NCBI RefSeq assembly: GCF_012295575.1
Contig: NZ_CP051180.1
Span: 3,100,001 to 3,164,000 of the forward strand
Origin: Ferrimonas lipolytica
GTDB lineage: Bacteria; Pseudomonadota; Gammaproteobacteria; Enterobacterales; Shewanellaceae
Direction: 5' to 3'
DNA length: 64,000 bases
Both the position numbers and the translations under genes were made by a program. The notes below the pieces were generated by a model. The model did no database searches and was not told where the DNA came from. It worked only from the letters and a program-made list of their open reading frames with translations. Below, one piece after another: positions 1 through 7,870 of this stretch; position 1 is the stretch's first letter; each line of letters opens with the position of its first letter.

Positions 1-393
1 CTGCCGGAACGCATTGACCTTATCATCACTGGCAAGCTGCCAGCAGAGGCTGTTAATCGATACACTACGCAAGGTGTTAAAGGTCGGACTTCGTTGCACT
101 GCGACAAACGAGAACACCGCTGCAAATGCCGCCAGCAACCTTGGCTCTATATCTTTGTTTTTCTCTAAAAAAACCGGCATAAAATTGGAAGTGCAATTGC
201 GTAAAAACAGGCACACTAGAACATCTTCTTTAGACTTAAAGTGTTTATACAGCACGTGATTAGAGCAACTGGCCAGTTTTGCCATTTCAGCGAATCGAAA
301 TGACACCAACCCATTCTCGTCGACTAAATCTTCAGCCGCATTCAATAGTTGATCACAATGTAAACGTTCACTGTTGGTATTAGGACAGCGCAT
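1..393 (-). CDS. TetR-family transcriptional regulator, 3' end beyond window
   Basis: The minus strand is open from an ATG at 393 to the window edge, giving 131 residues with no stop, so the C-terminal ligand domain is cut off. Residues 15-60 form a TetR N-terminal helix-turn-helix: LLNAAEDLVDENG, then SFRFAEMAKLASCS, then the typical NHVLYKHFKSKEDVL recognition helix and linker. The protein should be a cytoplasmic dimeric repressor. It is transcribed divergently from the flavocytochrome pair across a 208-bp gap, so it may control that pair; this is inference from position only. The ligand cannot be predicted. Family assignment is firm. Confidence 0.85.
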   Translation of the reverse strand, partial: MRCPNTNSERLHCDQLLNAAEDLVDENGLVSFRFAEMAKLASCSNHVLYKHFKSKEDVLVCLFLRNCTSNFMPVFLEKNKDIEPRLLAAFAAVFSFVAVQRSPTFNTLRSVSINSLCWQLASDDKVNAFRQ

Positions 394-447
394 ATTGTTA
401 CCCCAATAAAACCTTAACTTTGTCAGTTTAATTTGTTGTTGTCTTGT

Positions 448-507
448 CACAAACATTATTTATGAGACATCACCAAATAATTATTTCAAACCGCTACCAC
501 AAACATT
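448..507. repeat. Pair of direct repeats in the tetR/flavocytochrome gap
   Basis: The 10-mer CACAAACATT occurs at 448-457 and again at 498-507, 50 bp apart, upstream of the CRP site. It may be a repeated half-site for the adjacent TetR-type regulator or a chance AT-rich repeat. No dyad symmetry was found in the repeats. Confidence 0.3.
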
Positions 508-526
508 TTTTCTAACCAAATATCAG

Positions 527-542
527 TGTGACACACTTCACA
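527..542 (+). promoter_or_regulatory. CRP/cAMP binding site
   Basis: TGTGACACACTTCACA matches the CRP consensus TGTGA-N6-TCACA at all ten defined bases. It ends 60 bp before the ATG of the flavocytochrome gene, a usual activator position. CRP drives anaerobic respiratory genes in Shewanella, so activation of the flavin reductase and cytochrome is the likely role. The overlapping 13-bp palindrome AGTGTGACACACT (525-537) could additionally bind another regulator. Confidence 0.75.
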
Positions 543-601
543 ATAGCACCGGGGGTGTTTACCCCAAGATGAATATGAATTAACTAATAGTGAGAATACT
601 C

Positions 602-2104
602 ATGACAGACAGACGTTCATTTCTAAAATTCGGCGCAGGTGCTGCCGCAGCAGGCGCACTGTTTCCAATCTCTAGCCAAGCCAGCAATGGCGACACCAAA
701 TGGGACCAAGAGTACGACATTATTATTGTCGGCTCTGGCTTCGCCGGCCTTGCCGCTGCAGTGGAAGCTAAGCGCCTTAATGCCAAGTCAGTAGTGGTAT
801 TTGAGAAGATGGGGGTTTACGGCGGCAACAGCACCCTCAATGCAGGCCAATCCTGCTTTGCTGGCACCGAGCTGCAAACTAAGTTAGGCATTACCGACAG
901 TGCTGAGCTGATGGTAAAGGATCAGCTTAAAGCCGGTCGAGGCATCGCCAGCGAATCGCTATTACGCCACAGTGCCGAACTTGGCCCTTACGTCTATCAA
1001 ATGACTCAAGATTGCGGCGTAAAATACCGTGATCACATCATCACCACCGGCGGCACCAGTGCCACCCGTAGTCACCAAACCATCGAGCGCTCTGGTGCTG
1101 GCTTTATCCAACCAATGCTTAAAACCGCACGAGAACTTGGGGTGGAAACCCACAACCGCCATAAGTTTGAACACCTAATCCGCAACGACAACGGCGATGT
1201 ACTTGGGGTTCAGATCCGTCGTGGTTACCACTTTGGCCATGAAGACAGTGGCGAGCTGATCAATGTTCGCTGTAACAAAGGGGTGTTAATCGCCACCGGT
1301 GGTTTTGGTTTCAACGTTAACTTCCGCATGGCTCAAGACCCAACCTTAACTGCCGAAGTAGGCTGTACCAATGCTAAAGGGGCTACCGGCGATGGGCTTA
1401 TTGAGATGTTGGCTGCTGGCGCGACCCCGGTGCACTTAGCCCATATCCAATCTGGTCCATGGGCCTCCCCTGATGAAGGTGGCTTTGGCTACGGTGCAGG
1501 TTTCTCGCTGTATAACTTCCCCCATTCAATCGCCATCGATCGTAATACCGGTCAGCGCTTTATGAATGAGATTGCTGACCGTAAAACCCGTGCTGATCTC
1601 GAACTGCAACGCCGCGACAAAGATGGCAATCCACAACCGGCACTATTGATTGCACCGAAGGCCGAAGCACAAAAAGATCCATCAATGAAGAAAGTACTGA
1701 AGTACAACGTCGCCTGGGAGTTCGACTCCGTAGAGGCGATTGCTGCTCACTTTAAGGTGCCGTTGAAACCGCTGCAGCAACAGATAAAGGATTGGAACGG
1801 CTACGTAGCGAATGGCACCGATCCACAGTTTGGTAAACGTATGGATGCCGGCCGAGGCATCAAACTTACCGCCCCATTTATCGTGCAACGATTATGGCCA
1901 AAGGTGCACTACTGTCAGGGCGGAATTCAAATCAATACCAAGGCTGAAGTAATGGCTGCAAAAACCGGTGTACCAATTAAAGGTCTTTATGCCGCAGGGG
2001 AAGTAACCGGTGGGATCCACGGTGTCAGCCGTTTAGGAGGCTGCTCTACACCAGAGTGTTTGGCTTTTGGCATCACTGCCGCTCGTTCAATGATGGAGGC
2101 ATAA
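602..2104 (+). CDS. Tat-exported flavocytochrome c flavin subunit (FAD-dependent reductase, fumarate-reductase-like)
   Basis: A 500-residue FAD protein of the fumarate reductase/succinate dehydrogenase flavoprotein superfamily. The ATG at 602 is preferred over an upstream GTG (590) because it directly precedes a twin-arginine signal, DRRSFLKF plus an Ala-rich stretch. The FAD fingerprint is DIIIVGSGFAGLAAA (39-53), and the C-terminal signature is GLYAAGEVTGGIHGVSRLGG. It should work in the periplasm, receiving electrons from the tetraheme cytochrome encoded 2 bp downstream. By eye, the His of the family motif IQAHPT is replaced (IQSGPW), and the catalytic Arg of the EAVRGNGA segment has no evident counterpart, so fumarate may not be the substrate. 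The second active-site His (KVHYCQGG) and the RLGG Arg remain. Substrate unknown. Confidence 0.85.
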   Translation: MTDRRSFLKFGAGAAAAGALFPISSQASNGDTKWDQEYDIIIVGSGFAGLAAAVEAKRLNAKSVVVFEKMGVYGGNSTLNAGQSCFAGTELQTKLGITDSAELMVKDQLKAGRGIASESLLRHSAELGPYVYQMTQDCGVKYRDHIITTGGTSATRSHQTIERSGAGFIQPMLKTARELGVETHNRHKFEHLIRNDNGDVLGVQIRRGYHFGHEDSGELINVRCNKGVLIATGGFGFNVNFRMAQDPTLTAEVGCTNAKGATGDGLIEMLAAGATPVHLAHIQSGPWASPDEGGFGYGAGFSLYNFPHSIAIDRNTGQRFMNEIADRKTRADLELQRRDKDGNPQPALLIAPKAEAQKDPSMKKVLKYNVAWEFDSVEAIAAHFKVPLKPLQQQIKDWNGYVANGTDPQFGKRMDAGRGIKLTAPFIVQRLWPKVHYCQGGIQINTKAEVMAAKTGVPIKGLYAAGEVTGGIHGVSRLGGCSTPECLAFGITAARSMMEA

Positions 2105-2106
2105 TC

Positions 2107-2454
2107 ATGAAATCATTAACTGCATTATTACTGGGCTTAGTGTTGTCTACTAGCGCATATGCCCAACAAAACCAACAACCTCATCATGAGATGGCTTACG
2201 AGTCTGGCTGTGAAAGCTGTCATGACCAAGGCATGGATCGTTTTCCAAGTGACCAAGCCTGCCTGCAGTGTCACGACGTAGATGACCTAGCGGAACAAAC
2301 CGCTCGGGAAGGCGAAGACGCGAAACAAAACCCTCACGACAGCATGCATTACGGTAAGGAAGCGCCGTGTCAGGATTGTCACGGTGAGCACTCGCCGAAA
2401 AAAGCATTGTGCCAAGAGTGTCATAACTTCAATTATCCTAAGTTCAACGATTAA
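2107..2454 (+). CDS. Periplasmic tetraheme c-type cytochrome, heme subunit of split flavocytochrome c
   Basis: A 115-residue precursor with a Sec signal peptide ending near AYAQ (residue 20). It has four CXXCH heme sites: CESCH (35), CLQCH (52), CQDCH (88) and CQECH (102). Spacing and size match the tetraheme N-terminal domain of Shewanella flavocytochrome c3, here as a separate polypeptide. It should shuttle electrons from a membrane quinol dehydrogenase of the CymA type (not in the window) to the flavin subunit encoded just upstream. The two genes are 2 bp apart and end at a strong terminator. The flavin subunit uses Tat and this one Sec, so they must meet in the periplasm after separate export. 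Confidence 0.9.
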   Translation: MKSLTALLLGLVLSTSAYAQQNQQPHHEMAYESGCESCHDQGMDRFPSDQACLQCHDVDDLAEQTAREGEDAKQNPHDSMHYGKEAPCQDCHGEHSPKKALCQECHNFNYPKFND

Positions 2455-2473
2455 GGTAAGCATTGAAAATACA

Positions 2474-2497
2474 ACGGCACCTTGAGGTGCCGTTTTT
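2474..2497 (+). terminator. Intrinsic terminator of the flavocytochrome pair
   Basis: ACGGCACC, loop TTGA, GGTGCCGT followed by five T: a perfect 8-bp stem 20 bp after the cytochrome stop. It also separates this operon from the convergent LysE-type gene. Confidence 0.9.
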
Positions 2498-2526
2498 GTC
2501 TCTGCATCAAAGATCCCTCCGCCGGC

Positions 2527-3132
2527 TTAGCCAACCATGCCGCCCAACATTGGCCACAGTGACAGCACCAGTAACAATGCCATGGTCCTATTAAATATCC
2601 GCAAGCGCCGTTCATTCGTTAACACCCGTTGCAGTTGCTGCCCCAATATTGTCCATAAGCTAATTGAAGGGAGGTTTACCACGCCATAAACCAAAGCGAT
2701 GATGCCGATGGAGCTGAGTTCCCGATTGGGGGCGTATAGGCTGATAGCACCAATTGCCATCGCCCACGCTTTGGGATTAACCCATTGAAACATTGCTGCT
2801 TGAATGAAGCTTATCGGCTTACTGGTGCTCACCTCATCCAGTTTGGGGGCACTGGCCGTCGCTATCTTATAAGCGAGGAATACCATATAACTGCCACTGC
2901 CGTACTTGAGTAAGGTGTTACTCAACGGGTAACGCTCAAACAACTGCATGATCCCAATACCAACCATCAACACCATCACGCTGAAGCCGATAGCAACCCC
3001 GAGCAAATGGGGAATACTGCGACGTACCCCCCAGTTAGCTCCAGAAGCCAATAACATCATGTTGTTCGGTCCCGGTGTGATGGTGGACACCAACGCAAAC
3101 ATCATCAGTGCCGCCAAGATATCCAATGACAT
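2527..3132 (-). CDS. LysE/RhtB family amino-acid exporter
   Basis: A 201-residue inner-membrane protein with about six hydrophobic helices and the family signature near the N terminus (STITPGPNNMMLLASGANWG, residues 16-35). LysE/RhtB proteins export amino acids such as lysine, homoserine, threonine or leucine using the proton gradient; the substrate here cannot be read from sequence. The ATG at 3132 is preceded by a GAGGCGG ribosome site. It stands alone, with no regulator or amino-acid enzyme next to it. Confidence 0.85.
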   Translation of the reverse strand: MSLDILAALMMFALVSTITPGPNNMMLLASGANWGVRRSIPHLLGVAIGFSVMVLMVGIGIMQLFERYPLSNTLLKYGSGSYMVFLAYKIATASAPKLDEVSTSKPISFIQAAMFQWVNPKAWAMAIGAISLYAPNRELSSIGIIALVYGVVNLPSISLWTILGQQLQRVLTNERRLRIFNRTMALLLVLSLWPMLGGMVG

Positions 3133-3260
3133 TGTGACCGCCTCTCCCCGTTACAATAGGCTGTGTACCAAGTAAGCGTTGTTCATTCCAATACTGTCAA
3201 AGCACAGGCTAGGCTGGCTCAGGCACAAAGAGTAAGGCGACATAGCCTTCAATAACGGCG

Positions 3261-4829
3261 CTAAAGTTGCTCCTCTATCGGCAGTAGTTCCACTAACTTC
3301 ATCATCAGCGCGTCACCCCAACCAACATTTGGCTCCGAACATTGTTGCTCAAAGTTATTGTTATCTATCCAAAACCAACAGGTTGCGGCCTGCTGATGAT
3401 GGAGCCGATATGCTGACTTTTGAGTCATTAACCCCAACAACTGCTTGGCTAATTGCTGCGCCAAAATAGGATCGTCAACCACCACCCCCATCTCGGTATT
3501 GAGCAACTGTGAACGCGGATCGAGATTGGCAGTGCCGATATAAACCCAACGGCGATCATACACCGCGACCTTGGCGTGCAAACCTAACTCAACTCCTCGT
3601 TTTGATTGAGGTTGGGTGAGGCTGCCCGGCGCGGAGTCGGTACGTAACTCATATACTTTGGTTCCGGTTGCTAATACCTGTTCGCGAATATTGGCATACC
3701 CATAATGTGCAGCAGCAACATCGTTGGTGCGAAGGCTATTGGTTAACACCTTCACTTCCACCCCGCGTTGGTTTAACTGGCTAAGTCCGTCAACCATGAT
3801 GGTTCCGGGAATAAAATAGGGCGAACTGATCAGTATTTCATGCTCTGCATTGGCACCCAGTTGAGTCAGCAGCTCAATCACTGCCAACGGCTCGAGTTGC
3901 TGCTCTAAATCTTTACGGGGCGGATCCGCCGTCACCGTGGCGTGGCTCCAGCGCAATAAACTCGGGATGGTCTCGACTTGAGCTAACAACTGCTGCCGAT
4001 CCATCTCAATAGTGTAAGGGGCGGTAGGATAACCTTGCATCCGTTGCTGCAGCACTTGCTCAATCTCCGCCGCCGAGAGGATCTCAAGCTCACCACTGAA
4101 AGGGTCAAAGCTGCGAATACTATCGATACTGACCGCCCAGTCAGAGTTCCAATAGCGATCGAAACTGTTGGAGAGATCGTGCACCACAGGGCCGACCGCA
4201 AACATATCAATATCGACGAAATTTTTACGGTCGCTAAGACCAAAATACTCATCGCCGATATTACGGCCGCCAGTTATCGCCAGTTGATTATCGGCCACCA
4301 TCAGCTTGTTATGCATGCGGTGATTTAAGCGGCCAAACTCACCAAAGAACGCCAAGGTTCGGGCAAAACTGCCTGAGCGACGTTTGCCGTAAGGGTTATA
4401 CAGTTTGATTTCAATGTTTGGGTGGTTGGCGATTCGAGCAAGATCCGCATCCGCCGTAAGCACGGTGTAATCATCCAGCAGTGTTCGGACCCGCACACCA
4501 CGCTCGGCCGCCCGATAAATGGCACTGAGCAGCGCCACCCCACTGAGATCGTCGTGCCAGATGTAATACTGCATATCGAGGCTGTGTTCAGCCACATTTG
4601 CCATCGCTAAACGGCTTTGTAATGCTTGTTGCGCCTCGCTGATTATAGCGAAACCGGATTGGCCGGAGTGTTGTTGCAGTGAGGCTGCCAACACATCTTT
4701 CAGATGGCTAGGCTGGTGTTGATTGCGAGCAAAACTAGGTTGAGCATGCTGCTCAATAGGTATGCTGCTACAGCCAACAGTAAGCAGCACTCCAGACAGC
4801 AGCATTAGTACATTTAAAATCCGTTTCAT
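3261..4829 (-). CDS. Phospholipase D family lipoprotein, ClsC/YmdC-like
   Basis: A 522-residue protein with a lipoprotein signal (lipobox VGCSS, Cys at about residue 20). It has two HKD motifs typical of the phospholipase D superfamily: MHNKLMVADNQLAITGGRN in the first half and LHAKVAVYDRRWVYIGTANLDPR in the second. Such proteins join phospholipids to make cardiolipin (E. coli ClsC) or act as phosphodiesterases. The lipid anchor places it at the membrane on the periplasmic side. E. coli ClsC pairs with a macrodomain protein YmdB; no such neighbour is seen. Cardiolipin synthase activity is likely but not certain. Confidence 0.8.
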   Translation of the reverse strand: MKRILNVLMLLSGVLLTVGCSSIPIEQHAQPSFARNQHQPSHLKDVLAASLQQHSGQSGFAIISEAQQALQSRLAMANVAEHSLDMQYYIWHDDLSGVALLSAIYRAAERGVRVRTLLDDYTVLTADADLARIANHPNIEIKLYNPYGKRRSGSFARTLAFFGEFGRLNHRMHNKLMVADNQLAITGGRNIGDEYFGLSDRKNFVDIDMFAVGPVVHDLSNSFDRYWNSDWAVSIDSIRSFDPFSGELEILSAAEIEQVLQQRMQGYPTAPYTIEMDRQQLLAQVETIPSLLRWSHATVTADPPRKDLEQQLEPLAVIELLTQLGANAEHEILISSPYFIPGTIMVDGLSQLNQRGVEVKVLTNSLRTNDVAAAHYGYANIREQVLATGTKVYELRTDSAPGSLTQPQSKRGVELGLHAKVAVYDRRWVYIGTANLDPRSQLLNTEMGVVVDDPILAQQLAKQLLGLMTQKSAYRLHHQQAATCWFWIDNNNFEQQCSEPNVGWGDALMMKLVELLPIEEQL

Positions 4830-4882
4830 GGCAGTAGCTTAACGAGATAGTTAACGCCATAGTAGCCAGAATTAGCCGTAAT

Positions 4883-5992
4883 TCACAGCGAACGCACGAG
4901 GGTAATCACCGCATCAACATCGTCATTATCGTTGTACCAATGAGGGGATAATCGCACCCCCAACGGCCGTTCATCGGCATGGATTTGAGCCGCTGGTAAC
5001 GCCGCAACCAAGTGCGAGTGCCCGCGGCCAAGATGCACCACTACGGTACCACTGCGTTGGCTCGGGACATGGGGCGACACGACCCTAGCGCCAAGTGCAT
5101 CAATCAGCTGCTGTTGCAGCTGAAGGTTATGCGCTCGGATCCGCGATATACCAATGGAGTTGAAGTATTCAATGCTGGCGGCAGCAATCACAAACGGCAG
5201 TACCGATGGCGTTCCTCCCCAAAACCGGAGCGCTTCATCGTGATAACGAAAGTTGTGGATATCAAACTCAAACGGGTTCTGATGAGAGAACCAGCCCACG
5301 TCCTTAGGTTGACACTGTGGCAACAACTGCGGCCTAATCCACATAAACCCAGCCCCTGTGCCAGCGCACAGCCATTTAAGGCAAGAGCCAAACATCAGAT
5401 CAACCCCTAAGGCGCTAACATCAATTGGAATCACCCCCGCGGTTTGCGCCACATCGATAGCGGTAAGGATCCCTTTGGCCTGAGCCATCGCCGTGACCTC
5501 AGCTAACGGTGCCTGCACTCCGGAATTGGAAAAACCGTGACTGATCCACACCAGCGCCAACTCATCGTCGAGATATTTACGCCACACCTGCGGATCGGCA
5601 ACATCCTCGCCCTTTGGGATAAAGCGGATCTGTGCAGTGCCCAATGGCAGCGCTTGCTGCAACGCAAAGCCAATGCTGGGGAAGTCACATTCGCTCAGCA
5701 ATACAGGCTTACCTGCTTGCAGTGCTGGTAACGCCATCGCCACCTTAACCAAGCCGCTGCTGACGTTACTTTGCGGGCAAAAGCCGGCAACATCAGCATT
5801 AAACAATGTCGCTAGCGCGCTCCGAAAGCGCTCAATCTGCCCCAACCATTCGCCCCAAGGGTCGCTATTATCACCACCCCATGGCTGCAAATAATGCTGT
5901 TGAATAGTCGCTGCCGTGCGCCGCAGCGGTCGCCCAGCAGAGTGGCTGCCAAAGTAGTAGCCGCAAGGTAATAGGAAGTCGTCTCGATTCAT
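4883..5992 (-). CDS. Kynureninase-like PLP enzyme (aminotransferase class V fold)
   Basis: 369 residues of the class-V aminotransferase/kynureninase fold. The region ISHGFSNSGVQAPL and the cofactor Asp in AIDVAQTAGVIPIDV precede the PLP-lysine motif FGSCLKWLCAGTGAGFMW, which resembles kynureninase (SYKYLNAGPG) more than cysteine desulfurase. The ATG overlaps the stop of the upstream PrnB-like heme protein by one base (TAATG), so the two are translationally coupled and probably act on the same tryptophan-derived molecule. No kynurenine formamidase or anthranilate gene is nearby. Class is confident, exact substrate inferred. Confidence 0.7.
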   Translation of the reverse strand: MNRDDFLLPCGYYFGSHSAGRPLRRTAATIQQHYLQPWGGDNSDPWGEWLGQIERFRSALATLFNADVAGFCPQSNVSSGLVKVAMALPALQAGKPVLLSECDFPSIGFALQQALPLGTAQIRFIPKGEDVADPQVWRKYLDDELALVWISHGFSNSGVQAPLAEVTAMAQAKGILTAIDVAQTAGVIPIDVSALGVDLMFGSCLKWLCAGTGAGFMWIRPQLLPQCQPKDVGWFSHQNPFEFDIHNFRYHDEALRFWGGTPSVLPFVIAAASIEYFNSIGISRIRAHNLQLQQQLIDALGARVVSPHVPSQRSGTVVVHLGRGHSHLVAALPAAQIHADERPLGVRLSPHWYNDNDDVDAVITLVRSL

Positions 5993-7170
5993 TAATCCTC
6001 CCCTAAAGTTCGACGAAGGAGTGACAATTCACGGTAACTGGTTACGATGTCATCGCGCTGATAGCCCGCCCGTCGGTCGCGTAGATCCGTTAGGGATTGC
6101 AACAGCCCAGCCAGCTGAGGTCCGCTGGCAGTCAGTTGCTGCAAATGCTGCTGCTCCATCTGTGCCGCTGGCTGCACTATGTAGCGCTGCACCAGCTGCT
6201 GGTGATGCTGATTGGCAATCTCGCCATGCAACTGACATAACTTTAAAAACGCCTGCAAGTGCTGTTGATACCACCGGCTGTGGTGCTGCTTAGGAGCAAC
6301 CTCTAAGAACTCGGTCATCAGGCTTTGCTGACGCATGCAGTCACGTAGAATGCGTTGCTCTTGCGGCATCATATAGAGGAATTTCTCTACCAGCATGCGG
6401 CCATAGGCTGGCTCATTGGCTTTGCACAGCCCTAACAGCATATCGATGACGTTGATACCGGCGAAGTCCCCAGCATTGGCACCGCGATAGACTTGGCTAC
6501 CTACATGGTGGGGCTTGTAATAGGGTCGAACCCCATAAAAAAAATCATCCGGGTCAAGCTGAGTAAACAGCGTGTCATTGCTGTGGTAAACCTCTTCTAA
6601 GGCATGCTTGGCGGCATCAAAGAGGTTAAGACTAATCGGGTGGGAGATCCCCAACGACAACACTTTCAACAAGGCTTCGGCAGCGCGCTTAAACGCTAAA
6701 ATACCCTTGCTGTTGTAATCAATAAAACACTGCTCGGCAGCAAGATTAGTGAAGCGTTTGTAGTGACCATTAACGGCGCGATTATGGGTACAAAGATGGG
6801 CTGTTGCGAAACGAGGCACCACCCCAATAGAGGCGGCGATATGCATTGCAAGTGCTGAGGCTTCCGCCTGTGGCGATGTACGATCGTTATCGGGGTCGGA
6901 AAGCCCGTGGCGTCGACACGCCGCCAAATAGAGGCCGACGTTGCCGAGCAGATCAAACGCTTGCTCAAAGCCTTCATCGGTATTACCTTGCGCCAACAGT
7001 AACTTGGTGTGCTCACAACCAACGGCTTCCAGCTGTGCTTTAACCTCATCCCCGACACCAACCACATTAGCGCGGTCCTGCTGCTGCCGGTAACGCCGTT
7101 CAAGCTCGCTGTTTAATTCAATAAAATCTGTGCGGATCCAATCATCAAACGCTGCAACTGTATCGTTCAT
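5992..7170 (-). CDS. PrnB/DUF1864-like heme protein (indoleamine/tryptophan dioxygenase superfamily)
   Basis: A 392-residue soluble, mostly helical protein. From memory it fits the DUF1864 family of PrnB, the heme enzyme that rearranges chlorotryptophan during pyrrolnitrin synthesis and that shares the indoleamine 2,3-dioxygenase fold. Recognisable stretches are VYRGANAGDFAGINVIDMLL and, in the C-terminal third, His-rich CQLHGEIANQHHQQLVQRYI, where the proximal heme His would be expected. A GGAG site precedes the ATG at 7170. It is coupled to a kynureninase-like gene, suggesting the pair opens and then cleaves tryptophan or an indole derivative. No halogenase or other pyrrolnitrin gene is present, so pyrrolnitrin synthesis is unlikely. 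Confidence 0.55.
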   Translation of the reverse strand: MNDTVAAFDDWIRTDFIELNSELERRYRQQQDRANVVGVGDEVKAQLEAVGCEHTKLLLAQGNTDEGFEQAFDLLGNVGLYLAACRRHGLSDPDNDRTSPQAEASALAMHIAASIGVVPRFATAHLCTHNRAVNGHYKRFTNLAAEQCFIDYNSKGILAFKRAAEALLKVLSLGISHPISLNLFDAAKHALEEVYHSNDTLFTQLDPDDFFYGVRPYYKPHHVGSQVYRGANAGDFAGINVIDMLLGLCKANEPAYGRMLVEKFLYMMPQEQRILRDCMRQQSLMTEFLEVAPKQHHSRWYQQHLQAFLKLCQLHGEIANQHHQQLVQRYIVQPAAQMEQQHLQQLTASGPQLAGLLQSLTDLRDRRAGYQRDDIVTSYRELSLLRRTLGED

Positions 7171-7302
7171 ACCACTACTCCGAGTGCTGCTGTTACCCCA
7201 GCATTGCAGTGTCCGCCTATTTTGGCTATCGACTCGATTGGCTTTGAACTGAACTCAGCGGCAAGAACTGATAACGGAACTGTTCACTATTGTTGCCAAC
7301 AA

Positions 7303-7794
7303 CTACAGTTGCGCGGGGATAATGACATAACGATCGCTGCCTGTAATAGCCGCATACCAAACCCCGGCAGCAACGGCGAACTCGACCCCATCGATAACCA
7401 CCTGTTGGTGTTGTGGCGGGAGCTCGGCAACGACCTTACCCAGTGCTGATGCGCTGTTCCCGGCACTGCTATTTTTGCCAAAGCCACCGGTGTTGATAAC
7501 GATTTTATTGTCTGGATGAGGCGGTGGCACAAACAGGTAGCTGTTGCCGGATTGCTGGTAGTAAAAGCCATCAATGATAGCGTAGCTGATCCCGCGCACC
7601 ACTTCATAGCGAACCAAGTCTGGTAGGTGGTGACGATCATAGCCAAAGTGCGGCGGCTTATGGCTTGGCGGACGGTGGGGTGACTTACTCAACCCAGCTT
7701 GCGCAGCTGTCGCCGCTACTGGTGCTAGCGCCAAAGTAAACGAGATAAGTAATGCCAGTGGCCGTAACAACAAGCCCAACGACGATATCGACAT
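7303..7794 (-). CDS. Secreted protein of unknown function, DUF6515-like
   Basis: 163 residues with a signal peptide (hydrophobic 8-27, cleavage near ATAAQA). A His/Pro-rich linker (KSPHRPPSHKPPHFGYDRHH) is followed by Tyr- and Val-rich segments (DGFYYQQSGNSYLFVPPP; DGVEFAVAAGVWYAAITG) that look like the short beta repeats of DUF6515-type envelope proteins. A strong GGAGG site precedes the ATG. It should be periplasmic or surface located. No enzyme motif is visible. A similarly sized secreted protein rich in His/Tyr/Arg lies at 57455, but the two are not obviously homologous. Confidence 0.6.
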   Translation of the reverse strand: MSISSLGLLLRPLALLISFTLALAPVAATAAQAGLSKSPHRPPSHKPPHFGYDRHHLPDLVRYEVVRGISYAIIDGFYYQQSGNSYLFVPPPHPDNKIVINTGGFGKNSSAGNSASALGKVVAELPPQHQQVVIDGVEFAVAAGVWYAAITGSDRYVIIPAQL

Positions 7795-7829
7795 AGGTGC
7801 CTCCTACTTCATTGAGCCTATTATAAAAC

Positions 7830-7853
7830 AACCGCCAAGGGGTCTTGGCGGTT
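7830..7853 (-). terminator. Terminator after the Aer-like chemoreceptor
   Basis: Perfect 10-bp stem (AACCGCCAAG / CTTGGCGGTT) with a 4-base loop, followed on the minus strand by TGTTTTATAA. It lies just after the receptor stop and before the secreted protein gene. Confidence 0.8.
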
Positions 7854-7870
7854 GCAGTTCGTGTGGTGGA

